DNA from: Arthrinium phaeospermum
Taxonomy: Eukaryota; Ascomycota; Sordariomycetes; Amphisphaeriales; Apiosporaceae
Assembly: GCA_006503535.1 (NCBI GenBank)
Contig: QYRS01000001.1
Location: 4,278,001-4,342,000, forward strand
Direction: 5' to 3'
Length of the DNA stretch: 64,000 nucleotides
Part shown: in pieces, positions 23,915-35,572 of the stretch
How positions within the stretch are numbered: position 1 is the first letter of the stretch
Layout: every line of letters starts with the position of its first letter
Notes under the pieces: model-generated
The model's input: the letters and a program-made list of their open reading frames with translations, nothing else
The model's database searches: none
What the model was told of the DNA's origin: nothing
Made by a program: the position numbers and the translations under genes

Positions 23915-26900
23915 TGCTGATGATCTGTAAGGAGGAGAGTATGAGGAGGAAGAGGAGGAGAGATGGGCTTAAGGGCTAGAACGACTGTGCTGAGGGGAAA
24001 TCTGTTCCGTTTTGATCGACAGGAAGCACGTTTATCTTATAGGCTTAAGACACCCACCTTGAACACGGACTGCACGACACGACGCGTAGCGAGCCACAAC
24101 ATCTTTGACAGGCCAAGCCTGACGACCGAGACTATGAGATTGGGCATGCCGCCAGATGATCTCATGGATTCATGAGCCAAGGCTAGCCGACTTCTGTTTT
24201 GAATCCATAATGTTACCTGCATATCGAATCTGCAGGCTTCCATAAGTGAGATGGCTGAGATTGCCTAGTTCGGATCTAACATGCATCTAGCACGACGGGA
24301 ACAGTTGATCGACAGAGCGGACCGAAAGAAGCTATTGGATAGTTCAGAGATCAGCACGAACGCAGGAAGCTAATGCTGTGCAAGGCTTGGGATGGCAGGT
24401 TTGGGTTGGGACGAAAGATGGCTGAACGTGCTGGATGCGGCCAAGAAAGTCTAAACTGCCACCACCACACACACTGCTGCATGAATTCCGATGCGTGTTG
24501 TGGTGTTGAATGATGTGTGTGGGCCTGCTCAGGGGCGAGGAGGTATGCCATACACCAAAACCCCCCAGTGCGTACCTGCTTCAAGTAGGTTGAGTCTATG
24601 CTTGTTGTTCTAGCACAACGGAGTTGAAGTCTCACTCAAACGCCGCACCACGGCAATGGCCTCTAGTCGAATTCTCTGCTTCTTGCCTTTGGTACGCGGT
24701 CTTGAGTCCGGGTCTAATCAGGTGGTGACCTTCGGGAGTGATGTGTTGCTATCATCAAATGTGTCCCAGTATAGCGGCTGGGCGGAGTGCAGATCGACAT
24801 TAATCTAGGCAGAGGCGGCTCGTATCATCGCAGACTTATACCAACCCGGCTCCGGGTCTATTTTCAGTAAGACCGAGGCTTGGCTTCCACAGTTAGTATC
24901 ATCGCAGCGTGAATAAATAACTGCATTCAAAAACATAGGTGGCATCAGGCTTGAACTGTTGACAGGAGTCTCTGACTCGAATTGGTTTCTCGTTTAGGCA
25001 AGCCAAAATGCTGAGTGAGCCGTGGACTCCGCGAAGACAAAAATTGCAAAGGAAAAGAGGCAAACCCTATTTTTTGTGCGTAAACTCATGGACTGATTTC
25101 CTCATGGAACACCAACTGCCAGGTCGTGGCGTAGTTTGGGCAAGATGCCGCCGTCTTGTGCCAGGCCGCGATTTGGCCCAGAAACGAGATGGCGCCTGCA
25201 GTCACGATTGCATCATGACTGGTCCTTTGTGCCGTTTACAGTACTACTAGGGAGGAAGGTGATGGGACCACATTGCCGGTGAGGCTGATGTACCCCAAGC
25301 GCCCCCTCCACGGAAGGCGCCAGGAGAAGCGAAGTAGCGCCAGCCTTCCTTCAATCCCTACGAGTGGCCATCCCAACTGGGTGGAAACGGTCGTCATCCC
25401 GCCCGATTTCGCGATGTAAAGCCAATTCGGGCAAGGCGCGAGGGAAAGGTCTGCATCTAATCGATCGGCGCTGAAAAAGCTCCGGCTACCAGGGCTTGGC
25501 TTTTCGGCCAAGAAAGCTTGCTGAAATGGCGCAGGCTGATGTGATGGAAATCACACAACACGCCACTATTTTGGTAATCGAAAATGATCAGCCACACCGG
25601 GAACTGCGAACACGCCAATTTGTGTCGTCCAAGCAGCAAGCCCATTTGAGAATAAACGGGTCAATTCCCTAACAGATCGAAAGCTACTGTTCCAAACCAA
25701 TGGGTACCAATTAGGCCTCATGAGCTCATACACATAATTTTCATTAAAAAAAAAACCGAGTTATACCGGATAAGAGGTTTGTTTCATCCTGCTGATAATG
25801 GGCAAAACACAGCGTATTTCTACGGCCGCTTGACAATTGCCAGAACAAGAATAGAAAGAAGAGGGAAAAGACGACTAGAAAAATATGCTTCTTGCTAGAA
25901 CACGTTCATTCTATGGGCTCTCTCCACAGGATGAACTGATTTCATGTCTTGCGTGCGCAGACCAACCGACGAGTTCTCCATACATCCACACTTGAAAAAT
26001 AAGCATCGCCGCCGAAAGGCCACAAAGCAGACCCCGTGACCGCTCCCGTAGCTACACCCCCCGGCTGCCGTGCCGGCGCCCGTCTCGGCTTGTTTGATCC
26101 GACATGCCCTCACTCTTTCTCGAGCCCCACGTCGCCGTGTCCAATGAGCCAATGCAATGTCAGCAAAAGCAGCAATGCTGTTGGGGGGTATTCAATCAAC
26201 TGCGCTAAAGTGCAAGCGTCGCGCCTTCTAGCTCCTTTCCCCCAGCGCCATGCCACGAGGCCACCAGGAGACGCACACACTACTGCACACACCTCTGTTA
26301 TGGCCTTACGCCAAGTATATAATCCCCAACATTATGGCAGACCCTCCATGTGAGTTGTTTGACACCTAGCTCACTGCGGAATGGCCTCTCGCTCCAGCTT
26401 CTGCGAGCTGCGGACTAACGGTGCTGGCATTTGTCAACGTCAGCCGCTTGCAAGCGGGGCCCGCACCAACATCGTAACATGGCGAAGCCGGAACTCCAGG
26501 ATGCTTCTTCCGGAAACGCGAAAGGACCGAATGTCTGGCAAATGGCCATGCGATTTCTCTGGGCTCTTCTGGGAAATGCGGCCGCATCAACGAGGAGCGA
26601 GCCTCCTGATGGGAAACTCCCCCAGCCGGATTTATAAGAAAAGGGTGGGCAAGTCTGAACTGTGCACACTTTAGGGCGACCCTCTTGACGTCAGGAGTCT
26701 AGACTGCTCCGTCACGACCAGCGATCCTACGTAACATTCGACGAAGAAACAGGTAGGCGAATGATCGAATAGTGGCCAAAAGAATATATAAAACATGAAC
26801 CCCTTTGTGTGGCATGACTACACCTTTTGCATTTCATATATTTTCAAATAAAGCTAATTTTTGGTTGATTATCTTTTGAAAAAACACATTTACCCAATTA

Positions 26901-26940
26901 ACAACCTTGTAATTCGGAGAGAGCTCCTCACATCATCATC
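23915..26940. other. 3 kb intergenic, shared upstream region of two divergent genes
   Basis: No supportable gene. It separates the divergent rds1-like and 6PGDH-like genes and must hold both promoters. The right end is AT-rich with a TATA box; the rest shows no recognisable feature. Confidence 0.6.
26785..26792 (+). promoter_or_regulatory. TATA box of the 6PGDH-like gene
   Basis: TATATAAA lies about 150 bases before the ATG at 26941, followed by an AT-rich leader. Position and sequence suit a core promoter; this is inference without transcript data. Confidence 0.5.
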
Positions 26941-28575
26941 ATGGCAAGCAATAATTCCGGGTTGGACGTGAAGAAGCTGGGGATGTTCGGAGTAGGAAGC
27001 ATGGGCGCGATGATGTCGCTTCTGTATGCTGAGAAAGGAGCCGAGGTGCATTTCTTCGACCCAAGTAAGCCTCTCCTTCCCTTTTGGCCGAGGTGCAGAC
27101 AAAAAAGAGTAAAGGGGGTGCCTGTCATAGGTCCCATGAGATGAGGCTAACAACATCAACCAGGCCAGGCGAACATGGACGCGCTGGCGAAGCAGGCCAA
27201 GAACATCAAGTTGGACAGGATGGTGGTGCCGGAAAAGAGCTACGAGGCCGTCTGCAAGGCCATCGAGACCAAGGGCGAGCCCAAGGTGTTCGTGTTCAGC
27301 ACGCCCCACGGCGAGCCCGCGGACAAGTGCGTCGAGGGCCTCAAGCCCTACCTCAAGAAGGGCGACATCATCGTCGACTGCGGCAACGAGCACTGGACCA
27401 ACACGGAGCGGAGGCAAAGGGACCTCGAGCCCAAGGGCATCCACTACATCGGGTGCGGCGTCTCGGGCGGCTACCAGGCCGCCCGTGCGGGGCCCTCCAT
27501 GTCGCCCGGCGGGAAACCCGAGGCGCTGAAGCTGATGATGCCCTTTTTCCAGAAGGTGGCAGCCAAGGACAGCAAGGGGCGGCCCTGTGTGATGCCCGTC
27601 GGCCCCAGAGGCAGCGGCCATTACGTCAAGATGGTCCATAACGGCATCGAGCAGGGCATGATGTCGGTGCTGGCCGAGGCGTGGCTGATGATGTCCAGGG
27701 GTCTGGGTCTCCGCAACGACGAGATCCGCGACGTCTTCAAGGCGTGGAACGCCTCAGGCCCGCTTTCGGGCTGCTTCCTCGTCGCCATTGGCGTCGACGT
27801 GCAGAGTGCCAAGGGCAAAGACGGGAAGTACGTGCTCGACTCGGTACGGGACAAGGTCGTGCAGGACGTGGACGAGGAGGAAGGGACGGGCACATGGACC
27901 TGCGAGCAGGCCGTTATGCTGCACGTGCCCTGTTCCTCCATCCTGGCGGCGCACCTGTTCCGCTGCGCGTCCGCGGACCTGGGCCGGCGGAAGAAGAACA
28001 AGAAGTCGGCGGGCGGCGGCATCGAGCCCAAGCCGCTGTCGGTGGCCTCGAAGCAGAAGTTCCTCGAGCAGCTGCACATGGCGACGTACTTCTGCTTCCT
28101 GACGTGCTTCGCGCAGGGGCTGGACCTGATCCGGGCCAAGGACAAGAAGGAGAAGTGGGGGCTGGACTACCGCAACGTGCTGCAGCTCTGGCGCGGCGGC
28201 TGCATCATCCGGGCCGAGCACATCACCGACATCGTCCTGGAGCGGGCGTACGCGCGCCCCGACCACGACGTCGACGACGTGCTGGGCAACCCCGAGGTGG
28301 CGCGCGAGCTGACACAGAACTACCCGGCGCTCAAGAGCGTCGTGCTGCAGGCGCTCGAGGCCGACGGCTTCGTCCCCAGCATGAGCCAGTGCCTCGAGTA
28401 CTACAAGTACGAGACCTCGACCGCCCTGCCCACCCAGTTCATGGAGGCCCAGCTCGACTACTTCGGCCAGCACATGTTCGACCGCCAGGACGACCCCGTC
28501 GGCGGCCCGACCAAGGGGCAGCACCACCACGAGTGGAAGCCGGCTACGGGGTCGTCGGATAACAGGAGGAGATAA
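26941..28575 (+). CDS. Divergent 6-phosphogluconate dehydrogenase-like enzyme
   Basis: Exons 26941..27064 and 27164..28575 give 511 residues; the intron (GTAAGC donor, GGCTAAC branch point) splits one Ser codon. Residues about 12-200 form a Rossmann domain starting GMFGVGSMGAMM; the rest is the all-helical 6PGDH domain. Kept from canonical enzymes: the VSGG loop, the catalytic Lys, His, Asn and Glu in KMVHNGIE, the WTNTERR Asn, an Arg in HLFRCAS and the His in YFGQH. Changed: the NRT cofactor loop reads DPS, the Tyr after HNGIE is Gln, GTGKWT reads GTGTWT, and QRDYFG reads QLDYFG. A basic insert (RRKKNKK) sits near residue 315. The fold and an NAD(P)-linked hydroxyacid oxidation are secure. 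Classical NADP-dependent 6-phosphogluconate decarboxylation in the pentose phosphate pathway is doubtful; it is probably a paralogue of a housekeeping copy elsewhere. Confidence 0.9.
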
Positions 28576-30555
28576 AGCGCCAAACGGGGCACGGAAGCAC
28601 GGATAATGCTTTGGACAAATTTTGTCTTTTGATACCCATCATGGTGTATGGCGTCAACTTGTACCTAGTTTAATGGGCTATTGAAATAATGATACACGAT
28701 CTGTCTACAAAATTGCTCTGAACTGATTTAGCATGAGAAGTCAATCCGAAGTGAGATATGTTATGGAATGACGGGAGATAACCACCAAAGACTCGTTGTC
28801 AGTCAGCCTGACTATCCAGCATGAAGAAATCCTGCATGCTCGATATTTCCTGTTGTTGTACGAGGGTAACTTTGGACATGAGGCGGAATCGAGAAAAAAG
28901 TTGCCCACCAAGGTTCAACCTCGTGATAATCAAGAAGCCGCTGAAAGGATCTTTTCGACGCCAACACTCGGCAGCCGGCGTTGAACAGGTGCTATTACGT
29001 TATTATGCCAGAGCCCAGCACGTAGCTACTGGGTTAAGCCTGCCATAGTTATGGAACAGGCAGGAATCTGCACATAATAATTACTAACTCTACGCAGATT
29101 GGAGCAGATTAGGAAAGCTTCCGGCAAGGGCTAGGGGGACGTCTTTGAGAAGCAAAAACGCAGAGTTGGAGCAGTTGGGTTTGACAGGTTCGTTTGCAAA
29201 CCAGCTGTCACATTCGAATCAGCCAGGTTAGGCAGACGTAGTTACCAAATCAACCTGGAAATATCCCAAGAACAACCTGAAGTGTAAGGCAAAGGTTACC
29301 TACCTTAGGTGTAAGTCAGGCAAGTGCAGTGTCAAGCAAGTGCCGAACCCTGGTTCCTGCCTGAGTTTTTGCGTCCAGGCCCATTGGATAGCGGGTACCT
29401 GCAGTAAAAATCAGTTTTTGCTCAGGCACCTTTGGGCACCTTGAGGGCCAAGGCCCCACCAAAAAATTGAATGGATGGGATTGGCTGATCCGCAGACTGC
29501 GCGGACCCACCCAGCCTGGATTCTCCCTCTATAAATGCCTTCCCTCCCTCCCTTCCTTTCGATTTCCTTTTCTCTTTTCTTCTTCATGTCGACAATACTC
29601 TAAAGAATCATTTCTATAGTGTTTGTCCCAATCTCTGTTTTCTCCAAAACAGCTACAGATCCGACCCTGGTTGATGATTCCTATCCCCGCCACTCAAGAG
29701 TGAAGCCTTTTCTCAAAAGGTGGTCGTTCTCGACTGCTCCCACTTTCGCACTGCCCGCAAGGGCGGCGGCCGTAAAACAGCTGTATAGAAAGTATTTGAT
29801 GATCTCGACCCCGATTTGCTGCGGTCTGCCTTCGGGCGCGCGGCCGGGGTGGGTGGTGGTGGACGTCTGACAGGCTGTCTTTTTTATCTTTTTCATTGCT
29901 CGCTGGGGTTCGTCCTCGGCCGCGAAGAAGAAGCCATTCTTTGCTCGACGTGAGATGCTGACCTCGCCGCACATCGTCCCCATGCCAGTCTTGTTGCTGC
30001 CGATTTATTTTCGAATGGAAAATTCGAAAACCTGGAATCGGCCAGCATCTGATGAGATACAACCTGCGTGGCACTCGCATTGGCAAGCGCGTACTGCTTG
30101 TCGAATTTCTGCTTTCGTTTTTTGCGAGGCCTGGGTTGGAGCCTTTCCACAGTCATTACCCGTCCCTCCATTTCACGACCAAATAAATAGTCGTAGGATC
30201 TTAATTTCGTTTGGTTTCCCTTGCCTCGAGAAGAATCCAGGCAGTCAAGTCAGTCTCGTCTTCATGACTGGCTGGCTTCATGCCTACAAAACGTCGAGCC
30301 TGATGGCAAATGCGACTTGACGCAATTGCCAAAGCTGAGAAGCAAGCCTTGCCTTGGAGCGTTACGAAAGAAAACGCGCGGAGTTTAATTAACAAGTCAT
30401 CAAATAATTCACTTTGGGCCATGTACATGTTGCATATAATTGATTGTTTCAATTCCATTTCCGCTGGCTGGTTAAGTAAGTATTTCGTTATGTAAACGAG
30501 GCGAGATGGCATCCCCATCTGTCCCCAAGTTTTGGACACCTGTTTGTCTATCTAT
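28576..30555. other. 2 kb intergenic between convergent genes
   Basis: No supportable gene between the convergent 6PGDH-like and dsc1 genes. A TATA-like box (CTATAAAT near 29529) followed by a long CT-rich stretch looks like a fungal core promoter on the plus strand. The frame after it (to 29870) has no ATG at its start. Confidence 0.5.
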
Positions 30556-33174
30556 CTACAACGGTGGCAGCTCTTCACGACAGATGGGACACTGCAGCCG
30601 GAACCGCATCCACCCCTCGAGGCATTCCGAGTGGAAGATGTGCCGGCACGGCGTGACCATGTAAACCCTCCTGGCGAAAACGCCCGCCACCCCTCCGACA
30701 GTCGCGGGATCTGCCTCGCCCGCCTTGACGACGGGGACCTCGAGAACCTCGCGACAGATGGCGCAGTCGATAACGTGTATCTTTGTCGCTTGTTTCCCGC
30801 CCGCGCTGCCGTTGCCGCTGTTCCCATCTCCGCTCTTCCTCCGCTCCAGCGATGGGCTACCGGGAGCCGAAACCGACACAAGCCCGATGGGCAGGCCGCC
30901 GCTCTCGACGTTATCCTCGCGCAGGATGGGGTGGTACTCCCAGGCCTCGGGCATCCAGTCCTTGGGCAGCCCGAAGCGGGGGCCCAGCACGTTCTGGCCC
31001 ACGAGGATCCAGATCTGGACCCAGAGCCAGCCGGCGAGGACGGTGAAGGCGGTCCAGTCGGGTTCGGCGAACGCGAAGTTGTCGTTGACCGTGTAGAAGT
31101 AGGAGATGGGCAGGAGCCGCAGCACGCTCTGGCCCACGACGAAGCGCCACGAGAAGGCGCGCCGGCAGTTGCGGTAGATGTTGCGGTAGATCTGGGGCAC
31201 CCAGAGGGAGAGGTAGGTAAAAGCGAGCAGGTTAAAATAGGTAGTGCGAATATGCGGGCGCCAGGTGATCGCAGCAAGGGACAGGAACAAGATGCCAATC
31301 CCGATCAGGATGAACCGGCCAAAAATGGTGCTCACTGTCGGGCCCGCTGGTGGTGCAGGAGTCGGGTTAGCAGCTGTTGCAGGAGTAGGTAACCCAGCTG
31401 CCGTTGTACCGTTCGTAACCTCTTCGATCTCGGCGTCAATGTCTTGGTCAGACGGTATGATAATAGGTGGTGATGGTGGTCTTGGGTTTGCGCGCCGGGC
31501 GGCGGTGGATAAAATAGTATTCGGAACCGCGTCTCCGTTCGCGTTGGGTGGTGTGGTCGTGGTGGTATTTACCGGAGTCTCAGGAGGCCTCGGTGTATTT
31601 GCGGCAGATATGCGCTGCCTCTCTCTTTCCTGTCGCCTCCATTCGGGCTCTTGAACTTTGAATATCTCGACAAGAAAGGCGACGGATACAATCATTGACA
31701 GAAACGATGCGACAGTGACAACCAACGATGGCAGCATAGTAGTCGATGCCGACAGACTCCAAGCGGAGGACCCAAGAAAGGTGATGCCGTCCGCTAGCAG
31801 TATAATGCTCGCGGTGTAGAAACTGACACGACCCAAGGTTGATGGTGTCGAAGTCTCCTTGATCTGCATCTTGAGTAGCTGGACCTGGCAAAAGATGACA
31901 AAAGCGAAGCCCAGCAGCCAGGTGCTCACGCTATGTAGCCAGAACTCCTGCTTCCAACCAACAAGGTGCAGCCCGTCTGCTGGCGGAAACTCCGGAGGCC
32001 CCCTTGTCTCGAGGAAGTAGGCGCAGTCGGGAGAATAGACGACGGCAGACATCTGAAGCTTGGGGTGGCGCTGCTGAGGGGCACCCCGAGGGAAGCGGAG
32101 CTCGTATTCCAGATCCGCGATCGCCTGTGCCGTATCCTCGGGCCCGGTGAGCGTAGGGTCGACCTGCAAAATGTCTTTGTCCGGCGGGTGAATCTGGATG
32201 TACATGATGTACTCGCAGTGAGGTGCCGGAGTCCAGCCTTCCCCGGGAGAGTCGATGCTTGCCGCCCAGGGGTTGGTGGGATCGCTAAATGTGCGCTTTT
32301 CCTTTCTTTGCAGCACTTCGTCCAAAGTCCTGTTCAGCAGCGATTTGCTAGACTCGTAGAAGTCCTGCCGCGTTGTAAAGTGCGGGAGGCCGAAGATACC
32401 CGCAAACTTCTCGCTGGTCGTCGTCAAGAGCAATGCTCCCTGCCGGGGCCAGTGCACACCATGCAGTCGCATGTCGAAGGTGGCGCCCGTGCCTTCGTCG
32501 TCGTCTATCGTGACCGTGGCGGAGACCTCGCGCGCAATCACCTCGACCGGCATAAGTCCTTTGGATTTTGGCGCTTCCGGCTCTGTGCCCGCGTCCTCCT
32601 CGTCTTCGATCCGCAGCATCATCTTGCCCTCGCTTCCCGTAGCGTTGCGGAGCCAGTCGGCCTGACGGCCCACCCACTCGATGTTCGGCGTCATGGCCGT
32701 CAAGTTGTAGTTCGAATGGTCGCGGTACACCGAAGCATCCCGCCGGACCCAGGGCCCCTTGACCACGCCCGAGACATTCTGCCAGACGGGCGACTGGGAT
32801 CCCGGGTCGCCGACGGCGTTGTGGCTCCACGCCTCGCAGCGGCTCTTGAACCGGCCGAGGTCGTCCCACGCCAGCCCGTCCTCCTTGCGGAACCCCGTCA
32901 GGTTGAGATAGCCCGTCGGGAGCGTGATGTTGCCGCCGTTTTCGAGGTCGGGCGGCGGCGGCGGCGGGTCGTCGAGGTGTAGGTGGGGGGCGAAGGCGCC
33001 CCAGTCCGTCGTGTTCAGGACGCCGTGCGCATGGCGCTGGCGCGCGAGCCGGGCGCGGGTCAGGGAGGGTGCGGCGACGAAGCCAGGGCCGTTGTCGGGG
33101 CTCGTGGCGACCCAGAAGAGGAGGATGACGAGGAAGACAACACGGGCATTGTCTTGCGGAGGAGGCATGGCCAC
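30556..33174 (-). CDS. dsc1: Dsc E3 ubiquitin ligase subunit, RING membrane protein (Dsc1/Tul1)
   Basis: Single exon, 872 residues. An N-terminal signal sequence (VVFLVILLFWVA) leads a lumenal domain of about 380 residues with several N-glycosylation sequons. Seven hydrophobic segments follow, near residues 418, 458, 491, 628, 651, 680 and 715, with a Pro/Thr/Asn-rich loop between the third and fourth. The C-terminus is a RING-H2 finger (about 801-871): CAIC, then TPCRHIFHSEC, then CPICREEL. This order matches the catalytic subunit of the Golgi Dsc/Tul1 complex, which ubiquitinates membrane proteins and in some fungi triggers SREBP cleavage. ATGs at 33174 and 33168 are both possible starts. 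The gene is divergent from the HSBP1-like gene across about 590 bp. Confidence 0.93.
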   Translation of the reverse strand: MAMPPPQDNARVVFLVILLFWVATSPDNGPGFVAAPSLTRARLARQRHAHGVLNTTDWGAFAPHLHLDDPPPPPPDLENGGNITLPTGYLNLTGFRKEDGLAWDDLGRFKSRCEAWSHNAVGDPGSQSPVWQNVSGVVKGPWVRRDASVYRDHSNYNLTAMTPNIEWVGRQADWLRNATGSEGKMMLRIEDEEDAGTEPEAPKSKGLMPVEVIAREVSATVTIDDDEGTGATFDMRLHGVHWPRQGALLLTTTSEKFAGIFGLPHFTTRQDFYESSKSLLNRTLDEVLQRKEKRTFSDPTNPWAASIDSPGEGWTPAPHCEYIMYIQIHPPDKDILQVDPTLTGPEDTAQAIADLEYELRFPRGAPQQRHPKLQMSAVVYSPDCAYFLETRGPPEFPPADGLHLVGWKQEFWLHSVSTWLLGFAFVIFCQVQLLKMQIKETSTPSTLGRVSFYTASIILLADGITFLGSSAWSLSASTTMLPSLVVTVASFLSMIVSVAFLVEIFKVQEPEWRRQERERQRISAANTPRPPETPVNTTTTTPPNANGDAVPNTILSTAARRANPRPPSPPIIIPSDQDIDAEIEEVTNGTTAAGLPTPATAANPTPAPPAGPTVSTIFGRFILIGIGILFLSLAAITWRPHIRTTYFNLLAFTYLSLWVPQIYRNIYRNCRRAFSWRFVVGQSVLRLLPISYFYTVNDNFAFAEPDWTAFTVLAGWLWVQIWILVGQNVLGPRFGLPKDWMPEAWEYHPILREDNVESGGLPIGLVSVSAPGSPSLERRKSGDGNSGNGSAGGKQATKIHVIDCAICREVLEVPVVKAGEADPATVGGVAGVFARRVYMVTPCRHIFHSECLEGWMRFRLQCPICREELPPL

Positions 33175-33767
33175 ACGGAGGGGAGGGGGAGTAGGATTAC
33201 CGGGTGGTGGGCATCGTAGCTCCCTCGGAAAGAAAGGAACAATATGTGGCGCCTAGGTCGAGGGGATCTAGGGAGCAGTGACCCGTCCTAGCAGACTATA
33301 ACGCAATATCTCCTAGGAATTAGATATGCTGTGAGCACTTCAAGGATAGGACGGTTGTGTCGCGTGGTGTACCTTGAGTTTGCTAATGGGGGCCCTACCT
33401 ATGAGCTGCAGCTCAGTAAGTGAAGTCACCGGCTTGTCGGTGCACTTGCCCGAGCTAGAGACCACCCCCGACCCACCCCAATCTTCAGGGGTCTCGCAGC
33501 GGCTAACACTGAGCAGCAGCAGGGGTTTTAAGAGCAAGCAGGCGCATACTTGTACAGATCCAGCGTCCCGCTCGCGTTTTCGGCTGTTCAATCGATTGCG
33601 CACTCTCTAGAGTAACATAGCACCCCATCCGAGTCAGTCACCTGCGAATCGACACGCGACCACCTACCAACATAACAAGCGAACATTGCGCAACAATTGA
33701 AGAAGACAAGAACCGGCTACACACATAACCACTCTGTCCAATACCCACGCCCTTCAATTGCGCAAAG
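33175..33767. other. Divergent promoter between dsc1 and the HSBP1-like gene
   Basis: About 590 bases between two divergent starts. No coding or RNA feature seen; it should carry both promoters. No clear TATA box. Confidence 0.5.
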
Positions 33768-34147
33768 ATGTCGTCCAAGAAGCCCGAGTCCAACAACACC
33801 AGCGCTGCAAACACCAACAAAGACGGAACTGTACGTCATGTCATAACTTGAGCAAACCCGCGCTTTTGGAACCAGATACTTACGAGAGACTCTATGTAGC
33901 CTTCCGACGAGTTGACTGTTGTAGTCGAGGAGTTGCTCAACTCCCTATCCAATAAGTTCGCCGGTGTCTCCAGCGAGATATTCGCAAAGAGTATGGACTC
34001 CCCACCCGCGTACCAGACGAAAGCTGCAATTTATGGGTTCTAATGCGCATCATTATAGTGGACGAGATGTCGCGAAGATTGGATAACCTCGAATCCGCAC
34101 TAAAAGCCAACCAAGCAAGCGATTCGGCCTCATCATCAAAACCATGA
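33768..34147 (+). CDS. HSBP1-like small coiled-coil protein
   Basis: Assembled from three small exons, 33768..33830, 33900..33990 and 34059..34147, giving 80 residues. Donors are GTACGT and GTATGG, acceptors TAG and TAG, with a TTCTAAT branch point in intron 2. The first 21 residues are polar. Residues about 24-66 form a heptad-patterned helix (ELTVVVEELLNSL, then MDEMSRRLDNLESAL) that aligns by eye with heat-shock-factor-binding protein 1, including the DxMSxRxDxLE motif; a short Ser-rich tail follows. Animal HSBP1 binds the trimerised coiled coil of heat shock factor and is also linked to assembly of the WASH complex; the fungal role is not established. It is divergent from dsc1 and convergent with tigA. 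The three phases agree, which supports the model. Confidence 0.82.
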
Positions 34148-34395
34148 GTCGCTCAATACACTCATTACAACCGACCTAATTAAGGGGCACACTACAGGAG
34201 GGCGGGCTACCAACGGGGCGTTGGGGAGTTTGGATCACGGGCGACTGCTTTGTGTTTAGAATGCGGTACATATGGATATGATCTTATTGTATTGGCTTTG
34301 TGTCAAGAATAGGCATCACCATGCCTAATGCATTTCTCGTCATCATCGTATCGTCAAAGGGGTGCGCAGTCACTCGTGAGTGTTTTGACCCTTGT

Positions 34396-35572
34396 TTACA
34401 ACTCGTCCTTCTCGCCAGTGACCTTCTCGGCCACATCCTTGAGGAACTGGCGCAGGACGTTGGTCTTGCTCTGGAGCTCATCGGCCTTGGCCGGGGCCAG
34501 GCCTCCCTTCTTGAGGATACCATCCAGGCGGGCAAGCTCCTTGGCGACATAGGTGTCGCTCTTGGACAGCTTGTCGAAGACGCGAACGTAGTACTCGGCG
34601 TACTTGTACTGAGCATCCTTGGAGAGACCAGCGGCAGCCTTCTTAGCCTCCTCGGACAGGTCGGCCAGCGCAGCACCGCCAGCAGCGAACTTCATGGCAA
34701 TCTCGTTCATGAGACCAATGGTACCAGCAGTGGCATCAAGGCCGCCGCCAGGAACACGGTGCGTGCCGGTCTTCTCGTTGAGGAAGGCGACGAGGTCGGC
34801 CTCGGATCGGCCACCGTTGTAGGCCTCGCCATCCTTGGAGCCGGCAGGGAAGTACTTGATGGTCGGGTACGAGGTAACGCCCTGCTCCGAAGCGGTAGCC
34901 TTGCTGTTCTCAGCCTCGGCATCAACCTTGGCAACAACGACGTTGGTCTCGAGGATGAAGTCCTCGGCCAGGGTTTCCCAGGTAGGAGCCAGGCTCTTGC
35001 AGTCTATCAACATAATTAGCATAACAACGAAGCGATCCAGAAATAATGAGGTTATACGTACGACCGCACCAGGGAGCAGTGAAAGCAACAAGGACGTTCT
35101 TCTCGCTGCCAATGATCTCCTTGAAAGTGGCATCCGTCAACATGTTAACCTGGCTGGGCATCTCCAACTTTCTCTTGGCCTTGACGCCGGTCTTGTCGGT
35201 GATGAACTTGGTCAAGCTCTCCAGGTCACGTCCGCCATTGTAGTCTTCGGGCTTGTCGCTCTTTCCATCGAAGAACTTGAGAGTAGGGAAGCCCTGAACA
35301 CCAAATCGCTTGCCGAGGGACTTCTCAGCATCGGCATCGACCTTGGCAATCTGGACATCCTTAGAGGCGGCAAAGAGGCCAGCAAGCTCTTCGTAGACGG
35401 GAGCGAGGTTCTTGCAGTGACCGCACCACGGCGCGAAGAACTCGACCAGTGTGGGCTTGCCCGACTTCAGGACGACCTTGTCGAAGTTGTCGGGGATGAG
35501 GTCAAGGACGGCAGACTTGGCTGCTACGGCGGCAGCGAGGCCGGAGAGCACGAGGCTCTTGAGGAGGACCAT
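34396..35572 (-). CDS. tigA: ER protein disulfide isomerase, TigA/Erp38 type
   Basis: Exons 35062..35572 and 34396..35003 give 372 residues; the 58-bp intron (GTACGT donor, ATGCTAAT branch point) splits the His codon of the second active site. A signal peptide (LKSLVLSGLAAAVAA) is followed by two thioredoxin domains, each with an APWCGHCK active site (the first near residue 50, the second near 170). The C-terminal third (about 255-365) is the all-helical ERp29-like D domain. The protein ends in KDEL, an ER retrieval signal. It catalyses disulfide formation and isomerisation in secreted proteins. Domain order and length match fungal TigA/Erp38. Such genes are usually induced by ER stress; I did not identify an unfolded-protein-response element. 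Confidence 0.96.

Noticed and set aside
27681..28562. Plus-strand frame of 293 codons and a minus-strand frame at 27754..28530
   Set aside because: Shadows of the GC-rich 6PGDH-like gene, with Arg/Ala/Gly-rich low-complexity products.
30532..31392. Plus-strand frame of 286 codons, and a second one at 31966..32982
   Set aside because: Both are antisense to dsc1, whose minus-strand protein has clear membrane segments and a RING finger.
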